Shown here: positions 46,735 through 56,013 of the stretch, one piece after another
Layout of the letters: every line of letters begins with the position of its first letter
Position numbering within the stretch: the first letter of the stretch is position 1
NCBI GenBank assembly: GCA_963794955.1
Contig: CAWCGF010000019.1
Location: 124,001-188,000 of the forward strand
Direction: 5' to 3'
DNA from: JAFDVL01 sp963794955
GTDB lineage: Bacteria; Acidobacteriota; Blastocatellia; RBC074
DNA length: 64,000 nt
Program-made: the position numbers and the translations under genes
The notes under the pieces: model-generated
What the model was told of the DNA's origin: nothing
Databases searched by the model: none
Seen by the model: the letters and a program-made list of their open reading frames with translations, nothing else

Positions 46735-49224
46735 ATGTTCGAGCGATATACAGAAAAAGCCCGCCGCGTCATCTTTTTTGCCCGTTATGAAGCCAGCCAG
46801 GTTGGCGCCCTGCAAATCGAAGCGGAGCATATTCTCTTGGGCCTGATCCGCGAAGACAAAACGATTTCCAATCGCTTCTTTCACCGCGCGCAGGCCAGCG
46901 TCGAAGCCATTCGCAAAGATGTCGAAGGCCGCATCGTCTTGCGCCCACGCCATCCACAAACGATAGATTTGCCGCTCTCGCTCGAAGCCAAACGCGTGCT
47001 GGCGTTTGCTGCCGAAGAATCGGAACGGCTCGGCAATCGGCATATCGGCACGGAACATTTGTTGCTCGGTTTGCTGCGCGAAGAAAACACGTTGGCCGCC
47101 GAAATTCTGTATGAGCGCGGCATTCGCCTGACCGACATTCGCAGCGAATTGCTCCGTCAATCCGGGCGCGAACGCGATACGGTTGCGCGCAAAGAAACGC
47201 CACACTTGTACGAGTTTTGCCGCGATCTGACCGACGCTGCACTGGAAGGTAAGCTTGACCCATTAGTCGGACGCGATGACGAAATTGATCGCGTGATTCA
47301 AATCCTTTGCCGTCGCACCAAAAACAATCCTGTGCTGATTGGCGAACCCGGGGTTGGCAAAACCGCCATCGTCGAAGGACTCGCGCAACGCATCGTGAAT
47401 TTTGAAGTCCCCTCCTTTCTCGCGGACAAACGAATTCTGGCGTTGGACTTGAGCCTGGTTGTGGCCGGAACTAAATATCGCGGGCAATTTGAAGAGCGCA
47501 TGAAGATGATTATGCGCGAGTTGATTGATAACCCGCAGTACGTGATCTTCATTGACGAATTGCATACGCTCGTTGGCGCGGGTTCGGCGGAAGGCAGTTT
47601 AGACGCTGCGAATATTCTCAAGCCGGCGCTCTCACGCGGCGAGATTCAATGTGTGGGCGCGACAACACCGGCTGAATATCGCAAGTCCATCGAAAAAGAC
47701 CGCTCGCTCGAACGCCGCTTCCAAGCCATTAAAGTTACTGCTCCCAACGAAGCCGAAGCTATTAAAGTCCTGGAAGGCATCAAGGATCGCTACGAAGCGT
47801 TTCACAACGTGACGTTCACGACGGAAGCTATCGAAGCCGCAGTCTATCAATCAAATCGGTATTTGCCAGACCGCTTCCTGCCCGACAAAGCGATTGACAT
47901 TATTGACGAGGCTGGCGCACGGGCCAAGCTGCGCGCGCAACGCGAACGCGGCTATCAACCGCCGCCGCCTCCTCCTCCCCCGACCTTGCCCCGGTATCGG
48001 GGCGATCAACGATATGATCGTGGGCTGGAACGCTTTGATCGCAGTAGCGACCGTAGTTTTGACCGCGATTGGCGTGAGCCGCGATATCAATCGCCTACCC
48101 GCCGCAACACGAATTACCCCGAACCTCGTTTTTTGGAATCGCTGGATTTCGGCGAGCCGATGGTGGAAATCACCAGGCACGATATTGACGAGGTGATTGC
48201 GCGTTGGACGGGGATTCCGCTGACGGCTTTGCAGGAAGAAGAAATGGCGAAACTGCTCAGGATCGAGGCGGAATTGCACGGTCGAATCATCAGTCAGGAC
48301 AGTGCTATCTCCGCTTTGGCGCGCGCGATTCGCCGTTCACGAGCAGGACTCAAAAACCCCAGTCGTCCGGTGGGATCGTTTCTGTTTTTAGGGCCGACTG
48401 GCGTAGGCAAAACCGAAGTCGCGCGTTCGTTGGCGGAGTTTCTATTCGGCTCCGAACGTTCCATGATCCGGCTCGATATGTCGGAATATATGGAAAAGCA
48501 TTCGGTCGCCAAATTGATTGGCTCGCCGCCGGGCTATGTCGGGCACGAAGAAGGCGGACAATTGACTGAGCGTGTGCGCCGCAATCCGTATACGGTGCTG
48601 CTGCTGGACGAAATCGAAAAGGCGCATCCTGATGTTTTCAATATCCTGTTGCAAGTCTTTGAAGATGGCTTGCTGACGGATGCGCTCGGCCAGGCAGTAG
48701 ATTTCAAACACGCCATCATCATTATGACTTCCAACATTGGCGCGCGCTTTATTTACAAACGCGGCACCGTGGGATTTCAGGGCGATGAAGCCGATAATCA
48801 GGAAAAGATAGAAGCCCGCATCATGGTAGCTGTGCGCGAAACATTCAATCCCGAATTCATCAATCGCCTGGACGAAGTCATCACCTTTGACCCGCTCAAT
48901 GACCAAGATCTGCTGCAAATCGTTGACTTGCTGGTCGCGCAAATGAATCGGACGCTACAACAACGCAAACTAACGGTTCGTTTGACGGCTCCGGCACGCC
49001 GTTGGATCGTAGACAAAACCTGTGCGGATCGCAGCTATGGCGCTCGCCCCTTGCGCCGCGCCTTGCAAAAGTATGTCGAAGACCCGCTCGCCGAAGCCTT
49101 TATTCAAGGCCGCCTCAATGCTTCCTCAGAGGTGGAGGTGTTTTTAGTTGGCGACGCGTTGGATTGTCGTCCCTTGCTGGGCGAGGACGCTCACGAGCGA
49201 GAAGGCGTCCTGACCACCTCCTAG
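46735..49224 (+). CDS. clpC: ClpC-type AAA+ unfoldase with Pro-rich linker instead of M-domain
   Basis: 829 aa. N-domain repeats (FERYTEKARRVIFFARYEA; RHIGTEHLLLGLL), NBD1 with GEPGVGKTAIVEGL, NBD2 with GPTGVGKTEVARSL, and a VGF loop (RGTVGFQG) that docks ClpP. Between the two ATPase rings (about residues 397-478), where ClpC has the coiled-coil M-domain used by adaptors, there is a proline run followed by an Arg/Asp/Tyr-rich stretch (RYDRGLERFDRSSDRSFDRD). ATG at 46735 with AGGA upstream. Works with ClpP, not in the window. Confidence 0.92.
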   Translation: MFERYTEKARRVIFFARYEASQVGALQIEAEHILLGLIREDKTISNRFFHRAQASVEAIRKDVEGRIVLRPRHPQTIDLPLSLEAKRVLAFAAEESERLGNRHIGTEHLLLGLLREENTLAAEILYERGIRLTDIRSELLRQSGRERDTVARKETPHLYEFCRDLTDAALEGKLDPLVGRDDEIDRVIQILCRRTKNNPVLIGEPGVGKTAIVEGLAQRIVNFEVPSFLADKRILALDLSLVVAGTKYRGQFEERMKMIMRELIDNPQYVIFIDELHTLVGAGSAEGSLDAANILKPALSRGEIQCVGATTPAEYRKSIEKDRSLERRFQAIKVTAPNEAEAIKVLEGIKDRYEAFHNVTFTTEAIEAAVYQSNRYLPDRFLPDKAIDIIDEAGARAKLRAQRERGYQPPPPPPPPTLPRYRGDQRYDRGLERFDRSSDRSFDRDWREPRYQSPTRRNTNYPEPRFLESLDFGEPMVEITRHDIDEVIARWTGIPLTALQEEEMAKLLRIEAELHGRIISQDSAISALARAIRRSRAGLKNPSRPVGSFLFLGPTGVGKTEVARSLAEFLFGSERSMIRLDMSEYMEKHSVAKLIGSPPGYVGHEEGGQLTERVRRNPYTVLLLDEIEKAHPDVFNILLQVFEDGLLTDALGQAVDFKHAIIIMTSNIGARFIYKRGTVGFQGDEADNQEKIEARIMVAVRETFNPEFINRLDEVITFDPLNDQDLLQIVDLLVAQMNRTLQQRKLTVRLTAPARRWIVDKTCADRSYGARPLRRALQKYVEDPLAEAFIQGRLNASSEVEVFLVGDALDCRPLLGEDAHEREGVLTTS

Positions 49225-49268
49225 CGGCAGCATTTGACTTGGCCATATATCTCAAGCATTTTGTGGTC

Positions 49269-51069
49269 ATGCAGAAATTCAAACTTTTCGCACTCGCTGT
49301 CATCACGTGTTGCCTACTGATGCCGCTCCAGGCGCAAAAAAAATCAGCGCCTGTTACCAAACCCAAAGCCACAACCGCCAAACCCTCGGGCAAGAAGCCA
49401 GCGTCTACTTCAATCCCCAAAAAGAGCAGGGAAGTCGAAGAGAAGGTGGACGACTTAGCGCCGCCAGCGCCTCCCAAACCGCCGCGTAATCCGGCTGCGC
49501 CATTCGGACGCATCGTGCTGTTGCCTCTGGATGATCGCCCGGCAGTCGCGCAGTTTGCGCACATGATCGGAGCACTTGCCGATTACGAAATCATCCTGCC
49601 GCCCAAGGAAATGTTGGGCCGCTTTACCACACCCGGCGACACGAAAAAGCTACAGGACTGGCTCGGCATTGTGAATTACACGCAAATTGACGCGGTGGTC
49701 ATTTCCGCTGATATGCTGGCCTATGGCGGGCTGATCGCTTCCCGCACGGCGGACACAACCCAAGCCGAAGCGTTGAAGCACCTGGAATTCTTTCGCTGGC
49801 TCAAACACAAACATCCAGATGTTCCGATCTATGCCTTCAATGTTCTGATGCGCGTTGCGCCTACGGCCAGTAAGGAAACGCGCACCTGGAGTAGTGATCT
49901 GGCGCGCTGGGCCGAGTTAATGGAGCGCGTACCGAAAACCAATGATGCCGTGTTGGCCGCCGAATTGGAGCAATTGAAAAAGAAGCTGAATCACAATGTG
50001 ATGGATGACTACCTGACAGCCCGGCGGCGTGATCTGCAAATCAATCTGGCGATGATTAAGCTGTATGAAGAACGCATTATTGACAATTTGATCTTCCTGC
50101 AAGACGACGCGCGTGAATATGGCTTGCATCGCCACGATCAAATGATTTTGCGCGAGCGACTTAAATCCCTCGGCTTTGCCGACGAAGTTCCGATTTACAA
50201 TGGTGCCGACGAAGGCTCGTTATCGTTAGTCAGCCGTGCCGTTCTCGACCGACAAAAACAAAAAATCAAAGTTACCGTTGTCTACTCTTCTGAAAATAGC
50301 CGCAAAGTTATTGCGCCGTATGAAAGACCATGCACTGGAATTCACCGTCGAGCATCAAGTTAATGCGGCGGGCGGGCAAATTGTGAAGCCGGAGGAAAAC
50401 CCCGATTACACCTTGTATGTGAATGCGCCAAACACCACCGCCTCCGAATTCACGCTGTTCAGTAAAAACCTGGTGGCAGATTTGAAGGCCGGAAAAGCCG
50501 TCGCGTTGGCGGACCTCCTTTTCCCGGCTCCGCATCACAGCGGTGCCGACGAACGCCTGGTCAGCCTCCTCAAAACTGAGAACCTGGTTGATCGCTTAAC
50601 GGGCTATGCCGCTTGGAATACGGCAGGCAATACCCTGGGCACGACCATTCCAGCCGCGAACCTGCGCATCGTTTCCAAACAATTCACTGATGCGCCTGAG
50701 CGTGCGGCGCGCGCGCAGATCGCTCATTTAGAATTCCTGCTGCATCGCTTTGCGGGCGACTATCTTTATCACGACATTGTGCGCTTGGAAATCAATACGC
50801 AATTGCGCAGACCGCCAGCGGTGCCGACCGACGAATTTTCCGAAGAGATGTACAACCGCATCAACAAACAAGTGCAGGAAAAGCTGCAACCGTTGATCGA
50901 GAAGTTTTTTGCAGAGCATTTTCAAAACAAGACTTACTCATTGGGGCTTTTCGATGGCGTAAAACGGGAAGTCAAAATTAATCGGCTGGAAGACATGAAA
51001 ATTTACTTACCCTGGCCTCGTACATTCGAATCAGCCATTGACTATAAATTTTCCTACACGATCAATTAA
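49269..51069 (+). CDS. DUF4127 family exported protein, one frameshift
   Basis: 599 aa if one A is removed at 50323-50325 (AAA). Signal peptide (LFALAVITCCLLMPLQAQ), Lys/Pro-rich linker, then the DUF4127 domain: RIVLLPLDDRP, ISADMLAYGGLIASR, IYNGADEGSLSLVSRA; after the break DHALEFTVEHQVNAAGGQIV. Members are uncharacterised; related proteins are found near sugar metabolism in Firmicutes. The start at 49269 coincides with the signal peptide. The frame break is in a short homopolymer, so an assembly error is likely. The stop is followed at once by four CCTTxxx heptamers (51070-51097). Confidence 0.82.
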
Positions 51070-51192
51070 CCTTGTGCCTTGTGCCTTGCCCCTTATTCAT
51101 TGATTGGCCGCGGAGCTTGCGTTGAACTTACGACACTCAATTGCTACCAAAACCGTCGTAAGCCAGGCTTTTCTCGTGCCAAATAATGCACA

Positions 51193-52494
51193 ATGGCCAA
51201 AGCACAAGGGATAATATTTCTGCCCCCTGCAACAATGACTGCCGCCCTCATCATTCTCATTTTTATCATCTTTGCCGCACTGATGATCGCGCGCAAAATA
51301 CCTGCGATTTTGGCGGTTCCTGCCATGGCCATCGGCTTCGCCGTAGTTGCGCGCACGCCGCTCGACATTATTCTCAACGACGTGATGGTGGGCGGCGCGA
51401 AGCAATTGGTAGAGGCGTATCTGATGATCTTCGCGGGCGCGATGCTCGGTCGGGTGGTCATGCAAACAGGCGTCGCCGAAGGCATCATCAAACGGGCTGC
51501 CGAATTTGGCGGCGATCAACCACTGGCCGTCGCCATCACGCTCATGATTGGCATTGGCTTGCTGTTCACCACGCTCACGGGGTTGGGCGCAATCATTATG
51601 GTCGGCGGCTTGGCGCTGCCAATCATGATGAGCATTGGCGTGCCGCGTAAATTAGCGGGTGTGCTCTTCATTTTGGCGTACGGGTTGGGCTATGTTTTCA
51701 ATATCGCGGCATGGGGCTTTTATCAAAAGACCTTCAATATCGAACGGCAACCGATTCGCAACTTCGCCATTGTGGTCTTCGTCATTGATGCCATCGCGGT
51801 GCTTGTCTTCCTGCTCATTGCCTCTCGCCGGATGAATAAGTATGGCGCGTGGGCAGTCGTACTGGACGACGCCATGCCCAAGCGTGAGGTGATGTTAATT
51901 GCTCTATTGCTGCCGATTCTACCCTTGCTTTTGCACATTGGCATCGGGTGGCAAGTGCTTCCGTCCTTTTTGCTCAGCGCCGTGCTTGGGGTCCTAATTA
52001 CCCGGCCACGAGAATTGGTCAAACAACTCACGAGCGCCGCCGTCAAAGGATTGGAAGATGTTGCGCCTGCGATCATTTTAATGATCGGCATTGGCATGCT
52101 ACTGACGACCACGAAATTGCCGGGCGTCAAAGAGGCGTTGCAACCGTTGATTCAAGGCATTAACTTTCGCTCGCCTGTTGTGTATGTGATGTTTTTCGGC
52201 TTGCTCTCGCCGTTGGCTTTATATCGCGGCCCGCTGAATATTTACGGACTGGGCATCGGCATCTTCTCGTTGATCGCTTCGTTGAATTTATTGCCCGGCC
52301 CGGCATTGGTGGCGGCGGTGATGAGTCTGGTGCAAGTCCAAAATGCCTGCGACCCCACCAACACGCACAATGTTTGGGTGGCGAATTACGTTGGGATGCG
52401 TGTCGAAGAAACCACGAAAGAAACGCTTCTTCTTAAAGTTGCCGTTTGCATTGCAGGCTTGCTCGCGGGCAGCCTTTTATATCTCACAACATAA
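51193..52494 (+). CDS. Ion-transporter-superfamily permease (GntP/CitMHS-like)
   Basis: 433-aa inner-membrane protein with about 11-12 hydrophobic helices, a central FNIAAWGFYQKTF re-entrant-like segment and GLLSPLALYRGPLNIYG in the second half, the two-repeat plan of ion transporter superfamily carriers. Probably an organic-acid or sugar-acid symporter. No binding-protein genes are nearby. Start could be 51193 or an ATG at 51235 (MTAALIILIFI), which begins the first helix; no ribosome site decides. Confidence 0.75.
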   Translation: MAKAQGIIFLPPATMTAALIILIFIIFAALMIARKIPAILAVPAMAIGFAVVARTPLDIILNDVMVGGAKQLVEAYLMIFAGAMLGRVVMQTGVAEGIIKRAAEFGGDQPLAVAITLMIGIGLLFTTLTGLGAIIMVGGLALPIMMSIGVPRKLAGVLFILAYGLGYVFNIAAWGFYQKTFNIERQPIRNFAIVVFVIDAIAVLVFLLIASRRMNKYGAWAVVLDDAMPKREVMLIALLLPILPLLLHIGIGWQVLPSFLLSAVLGVLITRPRELVKQLTSAAVKGLEDVAPAIILMIGIGMLLTTTKLPGVKEALQPLIQGINFRSPVVYVMFFGLLSPLALYRGPLNIYGLGIGIFSLIASLNLLPGPALVAAVMSLVQVQNACDPTNTHNVWVANYVGMRVEETTKETLLLKVAVCIAGLLAGSLLYLTT

Positions 52495-52593
52495 GCTGTC
52501 CGTCCCAACTTGACAAACTTCCCTAGACTTAACACTAGGATTTGGTGTACTTAACATCCCCCAAGAAAACGCATGTGAAAGGTAACTGTTGCA

Positions 52594-53169
52594 GTGGAGC
52601 ACTATTCCCCAAACGCTGGTTGGCTGGAAGTCATCGTTGGTTCGATGTTCAGCGGCAAAAGCGAAGAATTGATTCGCCGCATGCGCCGCGCGCAAATTGC
52701 CAAGCAAAAAATCCAAATCTTCAAACCATTGATAGATGACCGCTACTCCGAAAATCATATCGTTTCGCACGCCGAGCGCCGCATTGAATCGCTGGCCGTG
52801 CGGACGGCCCAAGAGATTCTTGCCGGCACGCACGAAGACACGGAAGTCGTTGGCATTGACGAAGGACAGTTCTTCGATCAGGCGTTGTTGGATGTCGCCA
52901 ATGCCTTAGCCAATCAAGGCAAGCGCGTCATTATTGCGGGTCTCGATATGGATTATCTCGGGAAGCCGTTTGAGCCAATGCCACAATTGATGGCGATTGC
53001 CGAAGATGTGCATAAAACGCGGGCGATTTGTGTGGTTTGTGGTCACGCCGCCACGTACACCCAACGCCTGATCGCCAGCCAGGAACGTGTTGTGGTCGGC
53101 GCAGCGGGCGCGTACGAAGCGCGCTGTCGCCAATGCTTTGAGCCGCATTTAGCAGAGAAGGAAGTTTAG
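52594..53169 (+). CDS. tdk: Thymidine kinase, TK1 type
   Basis: 191 aa. P-loop GSMFSGKSEEL, catalytic DEGQFFD, lasso/zinc region CVVCG...CRQC. Salvages thymidine to dTMP. GTG start at 52594 with an AAAGGT stretch upstream. Its stop opens a decamer-repeat block that separates it from glpX. Confidence 0.95.
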   Translation: MEHYSPNAGWLEVIVGSMFSGKSEELIRRMRRAQIAKQKIQIFKPLIDDRYSENHIVSHAERRIESLAVRTAQEILAGTHEDTEVVGIDEGQFFDQALLDVANALANQGKRVIIAGLDMDYLGKPFEPMPQLMAIAEDVHKTRAICVVCGHAATYTQRLIASQERVVVGAAGAYEARCRQCFEPHLAEKEV

Positions 53170-53250
53170 GAAGGTCTAGAGAAGTTGGGAGAAGTGAGAG
53201 GTTCCTGGACTTTTCTGGGCTTGCCCAGACTTGCCCAGACTTCAGAGGAC
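53167..53250. repeat. Decamer-repeat inverted pair between tdk and glpX
   Basis: Plus-strand units GTCTAGAGAA and GTTGGGAGAA face minus-strand units GTCTGGGCAA (twice), GCCCAGAAAA and GTCCAGGAAC. The unit is the same decamer family as at 9204-9340. The block begins with the tdk stop TAG and ends a few bases before the glpX ribosome binding site. Confidence 0.65.
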
Positions 53251-53257
53251 TTACTTT

Positions 53258-54319
53258 ATGGATGTTATTGGAATCGAACGTCGCAGAGAACAAAATCTCG
53301 TCTACAACTTTCTTCGCGTGGTCGAAATGGCGGCGATTGCAGCGGCCCGTACGATGGGACGCGGCGAGCGCAAATATTCCGATCAAGTCGCGGTCGAAGC
53401 CATGCGCGCCGAAATGGATTTGACCCCGATGGATGGCCGCATCGTCATCGGGGAAGGCGAACGCGATGAAGCGCCAATGCTGTATATTGGCGAGCGCGTC
53501 GGCGTGGGCGTTCATGAAGAATCCCCTACCATTCCCTACCCACAAGTGGACATTGCGGTTGATCCGCTGGAAGGCACGAATCTGTGCGCGACCGGTGCGC
53601 CGAATGCGATTGCGGTACTGGCCGCAGCCGAGCGCGGCGGCTTAATTCATGCGCCCGATGTATACATGCAAAAACTCGTTGTTGGTCCGGCAGCAAAAGG
53701 CGCGGTAGATATTGACGCTCCCGTCAAAGACAACTTGCGCGCGATTGCGAAACGCATGAATCGTGATGTTGAGGACCTGGTTATCGTTGTTATGGATCGT
53801 CCACGCCATCACCAATTAATCGCCGACATCAAAGCTGCGGGGGCGCGTATTCGGTTGATTACCGATGGCGATCTTTCTGCGGGTATTTCAGCCGCCGTAG
53901 GTGGTTCCGGTGTACATGCGGTGATGGGCATTGGCGGCGCACCCGAAGGCGTCATTACCGCCGCCGCCATGAAATGTCTAAATGGCGAGATTCAAGGGCG
54001 GTTTCTCACCAAAGATCAACTCGAACATCCAGAAGAGCGCGCCAAGATTGCGGATGATGTCGAAGAGCGTATGAAAGCGATGGGCATCACTGATCCTTCG
54101 CGCGTTTACGATACGAATGAATTGGCCCCCGGCAGGAAAATTATTTTCGCCGCGTGTGGCGTAACAGACGGCACGATCCTGCGTGGCGTGCGCTTTTTCG
54201 GCACGGGATTGCGCACTGAATCGGTGTTGATGACAACCGACAAGCACCACGTGCGCTTTGTAGACACGCTGCATTTGGAAGGCGATCCCGATGCCGTTGT
54301 ACGATTTGATAGATTTTGA
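53258..54319 (+). CDS. glpX: Fructose-1,6-bisphosphatase class II
   Basis: 353 aa. Gluconeogenic phosphatase of the GlpX type: GEGERDEAPMLYIGERVG and VDPLEGTNLCATG carry the metal- and substrate-binding residues, and MGIGGAPEGVITAAAMKCLNGEIQ is conserved. The start at 53258 (MDVIGIERRREQNLV) has AGAGGA upstream; an earlier frame opening at 53231 lies in the repeat block. Confidence 0.96.
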   Translation: MDVIGIERRREQNLVYNFLRVVEMAAIAAARTMGRGERKYSDQVAVEAMRAEMDLTPMDGRIVIGEGERDEAPMLYIGERVGVGVHEESPTIPYPQVDIAVDPLEGTNLCATGAPNAIAVLAAAERGGLIHAPDVYMQKLVVGPAAKGAVDIDAPVKDNLRAIAKRMNRDVEDLVIVVMDRPRHHQLIADIKAAGARIRLITDGDLSAGISAAVGGSGVHAVMGIGGAPEGVITAAAMKCLNGEIQGRFLTKDQLEHPEERAKIADDVEERMKAMGITDPSRVYDTNELAPGRKIIFAACGVTDGTILRGVRFFGTGLRTESVLMTTDKHHVRFVDTLHLEGDPDAVVRFDRF

Positions 54320-54325
54320 GTTGGC

Positions 54326-54413
54326 GTAGACGGTAAACAGTAGTCAGTAGCGTTCTTGCAACCCGAAACTGTCAACTCCATTTCCCCCCATCTACTGTCT
54401 ACTGCTTACTCAC
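54326..54413. repeat. Heptamer-repeat inverted pair between glpX and the enolase-superfamily gene
   Basis: Left arm 54326-54350 (GTAGACG, GTAAACA, GTAGTCA, GTAG) and right arm 54392-54413 (CTACTGTCTACTGCTTACT) are near-complements (16 of 18 bases over the core). The period is seven, but the unit differs from the TGTCATT family. Confidence 0.7.
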
Positions 54414-54420
54414 TTCCACT

Positions 54421-55587
54421 ATGAAAATCACCCACCTCCAAGCTACCTGGCTCCGCTGTCCCATTCCAACCGAAAATCAACACATCACTGATTTCGGCAG
54501 GATGCAAACATTCGACACCACGCTTGTGCGCATAGACACGGATGAAGGCATCACGGGCTATGGCGAAGCGAAAGGCGCGGTTGGCAGCGCAGCGATTTGC
54601 GCGCCCATCGTCAGTGTCATTCACGAAGAGTTACGCCCGTTGCTGATCGGGCAAGACCCGTGCAAGGTCACGTGGTTGTGGGAGCGGATGTACAACGGCT
54701 CACGCGCCCATTACGTCACAGAATATGGCCGCACGTTTCCCGAACTGGGTCGCCGGGGCTTGCGCATTTGTGCCATGAGCGCCGTAGACATCGCGCTTTG
54801 GGACATCGCGGGCAAAGCCTTGCAGGTGCCGAGTTATCGTTTGATGGGCGGCCAGGTTCGTGACCGCATCAACGCCTACGCTTCGGGTGGCTGGGCGGAT
54901 GCGGCAGGCATTGGTCAGCAATTAGTGACGACTATTGAATCCAGTGGTTATCGTGCGGTCAAAATGCGTGTCGGCACGGCGGACGGCACCGTAGACAACT
55001 CCGTCGCTCGCGTCAAAGCGGCGCGCGAAGCCATTGGCCCTGACATCAAACTGATGGCGGATGCCCACGGCACGTTTGATGTCCGTTCCGCCCGACGCTT
55101 CTGTCGCGGTGTCGAAGAGTGCAATTTGAGTTGGTTTGAGGAACCTGTTTGCGTGGACGATCCCGCCGGGATGGCCGAAGTGCGGGCCTCCACCGACATT
55201 CCTATCGCCCTGGGCGAAAGCCTTTTCACGCGTTTTGATTTTCTGCCGTTTATTGCTGCCAGAGCCTTGGACATCATGCAACCCGATCCGGCGATTGTGG
55301 GCGGCATTACCGAAGTGTTGCGCATCGCCAACCTTGGTGGGGTGCATCAATTAACGCTCGCGCCGCATTTGTGGGGCGGCGGCGTTTTGTTGGCGGCGGG
55401 GATGCAGCTCGCGGCGGCGTTGCCGAATTGTGTGACGCTGGAATATTCCAAAGGCTTCAATCCGCTGTTGCGTGAACTGGTCACAGCGCCAGCAGAAGTG
55501 ACCGACGGGCAACTCCTGATCCCGGATCGTCCGGGCTTGGGCGTGACCGTGAATGAAGAATTCGTTGCGCAAAATGCGATGAATTGA
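54421..55587 (+). CDS. Mandelate racemase/muconate lactonising enzyme family protein (enolase superfamily)
   Basis: 388 aa. N-terminal capping domain (MKITHLQATWLRCPIP...) and TIM barrel with the KxR pair (RAVKMRVG), metal ligands ADAHG, FEEPV and ALGES, and a His/Trp motif in PHLWGGG. This is the pattern of sugar-acid dehydratases and mandelate racemases, which abstract the alpha-proton of a carboxylate. No linked aldolase or transporter identifies the substrate. Start at 54421 right after the repeat arm. Confidence 0.9.
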   Translation: MKITHLQATWLRCPIPTENQHITDFGRMQTFDTTLVRIDTDEGITGYGEAKGAVGSAAICAPIVSVIHEELRPLLIGQDPCKVTWLWERMYNGSRAHYVTEYGRTFPELGRRGLRICAMSAVDIALWDIAGKALQVPSYRLMGGQVRDRINAYASGGWADAAGIGQQLVTTIESSGYRAVKMRVGTADGTVDNSVARVKAAREAIGPDIKLMADAHGTFDVRSARRFCRGVEECNLSWFEEPVCVDDPAGMAEVRASTDIPIALGESLFTRFDFLPFIAARALDIMQPDPAIVGGITEVLRIANLGGVHQLTLAPHLWGGGVLLAAGMQLAAALPNCVTLEYSKGFNPLLRELVTAPAEVTDGQLLIPDRPGLGVTVNEEFVAQNAMN

Positions 55588-55592
55588 AATGA

Positions 55593-55877
55593 CTATCGTG
55601 GCAAGCTCGGTTTGAAAATGGCTTCCATTTGACGTTCCATTCGATCCAAGCGATTTTCAATGGAAGCAAAGCGTTGATCTATCCCACGGAACCGTTCGTC
55701 CATGGTCGCAAAATTGGCTTGCATAACCTCTGTATGCCGTTTGCTTTGCTCTTCCAAGCGTTTTTCAAGTTGCTCCATGAGTTTGTTGACATGTTGTTGA
55801 TTGAGCCAATTGGCGGTAAAAATGCTGAGAATAAATGTCGCCAGCGCAATAACAATGGTAACGATGAGTGGGTTCAT
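55593..55877 (-). CDS. Small membrane-anchored coiled-coil protein
   Basis: 94 aa. One transmembrane helix (ITIVIALATFILSIFTANWL-like region, residues 4-24), then a charged heptad coiled coil (LMEQLEKRLEEQSKRHTEVMQ...RFASIENRLDRMERQMEAIF). Role unknown. Convergent with the upstream gene, whose stop is five bases away. Confidence 0.7.
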   Translation of the reverse strand: MNPLIVTIVIALATFILSIFTANWLNQQHVNKLMEQLEKRLEEQSKRHTEVMQANFATMDERFRGIDQRFASIENRLDRMERQMEAIFKPSLPR

Positions 55878-56013
55878 AAGAGTCGTTCTCCAGTAGTAGC
55901 TATGGCATTATAGCGAGATGGTAATGAATTTACAGCAGATTTCGCGCGCTTCCCGCCAGGATGACCAGGGCTGCAATGCATTCTCTGCTTGAATCGGCTA
56001 AGATTCCGCTGTT

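Noticed and set aside
49002..49268. N-terminal extension of the DUF4127 frame into the clpC gene
   Set aside because: It overlaps the end of clpC; the signal peptide begins at 49269.
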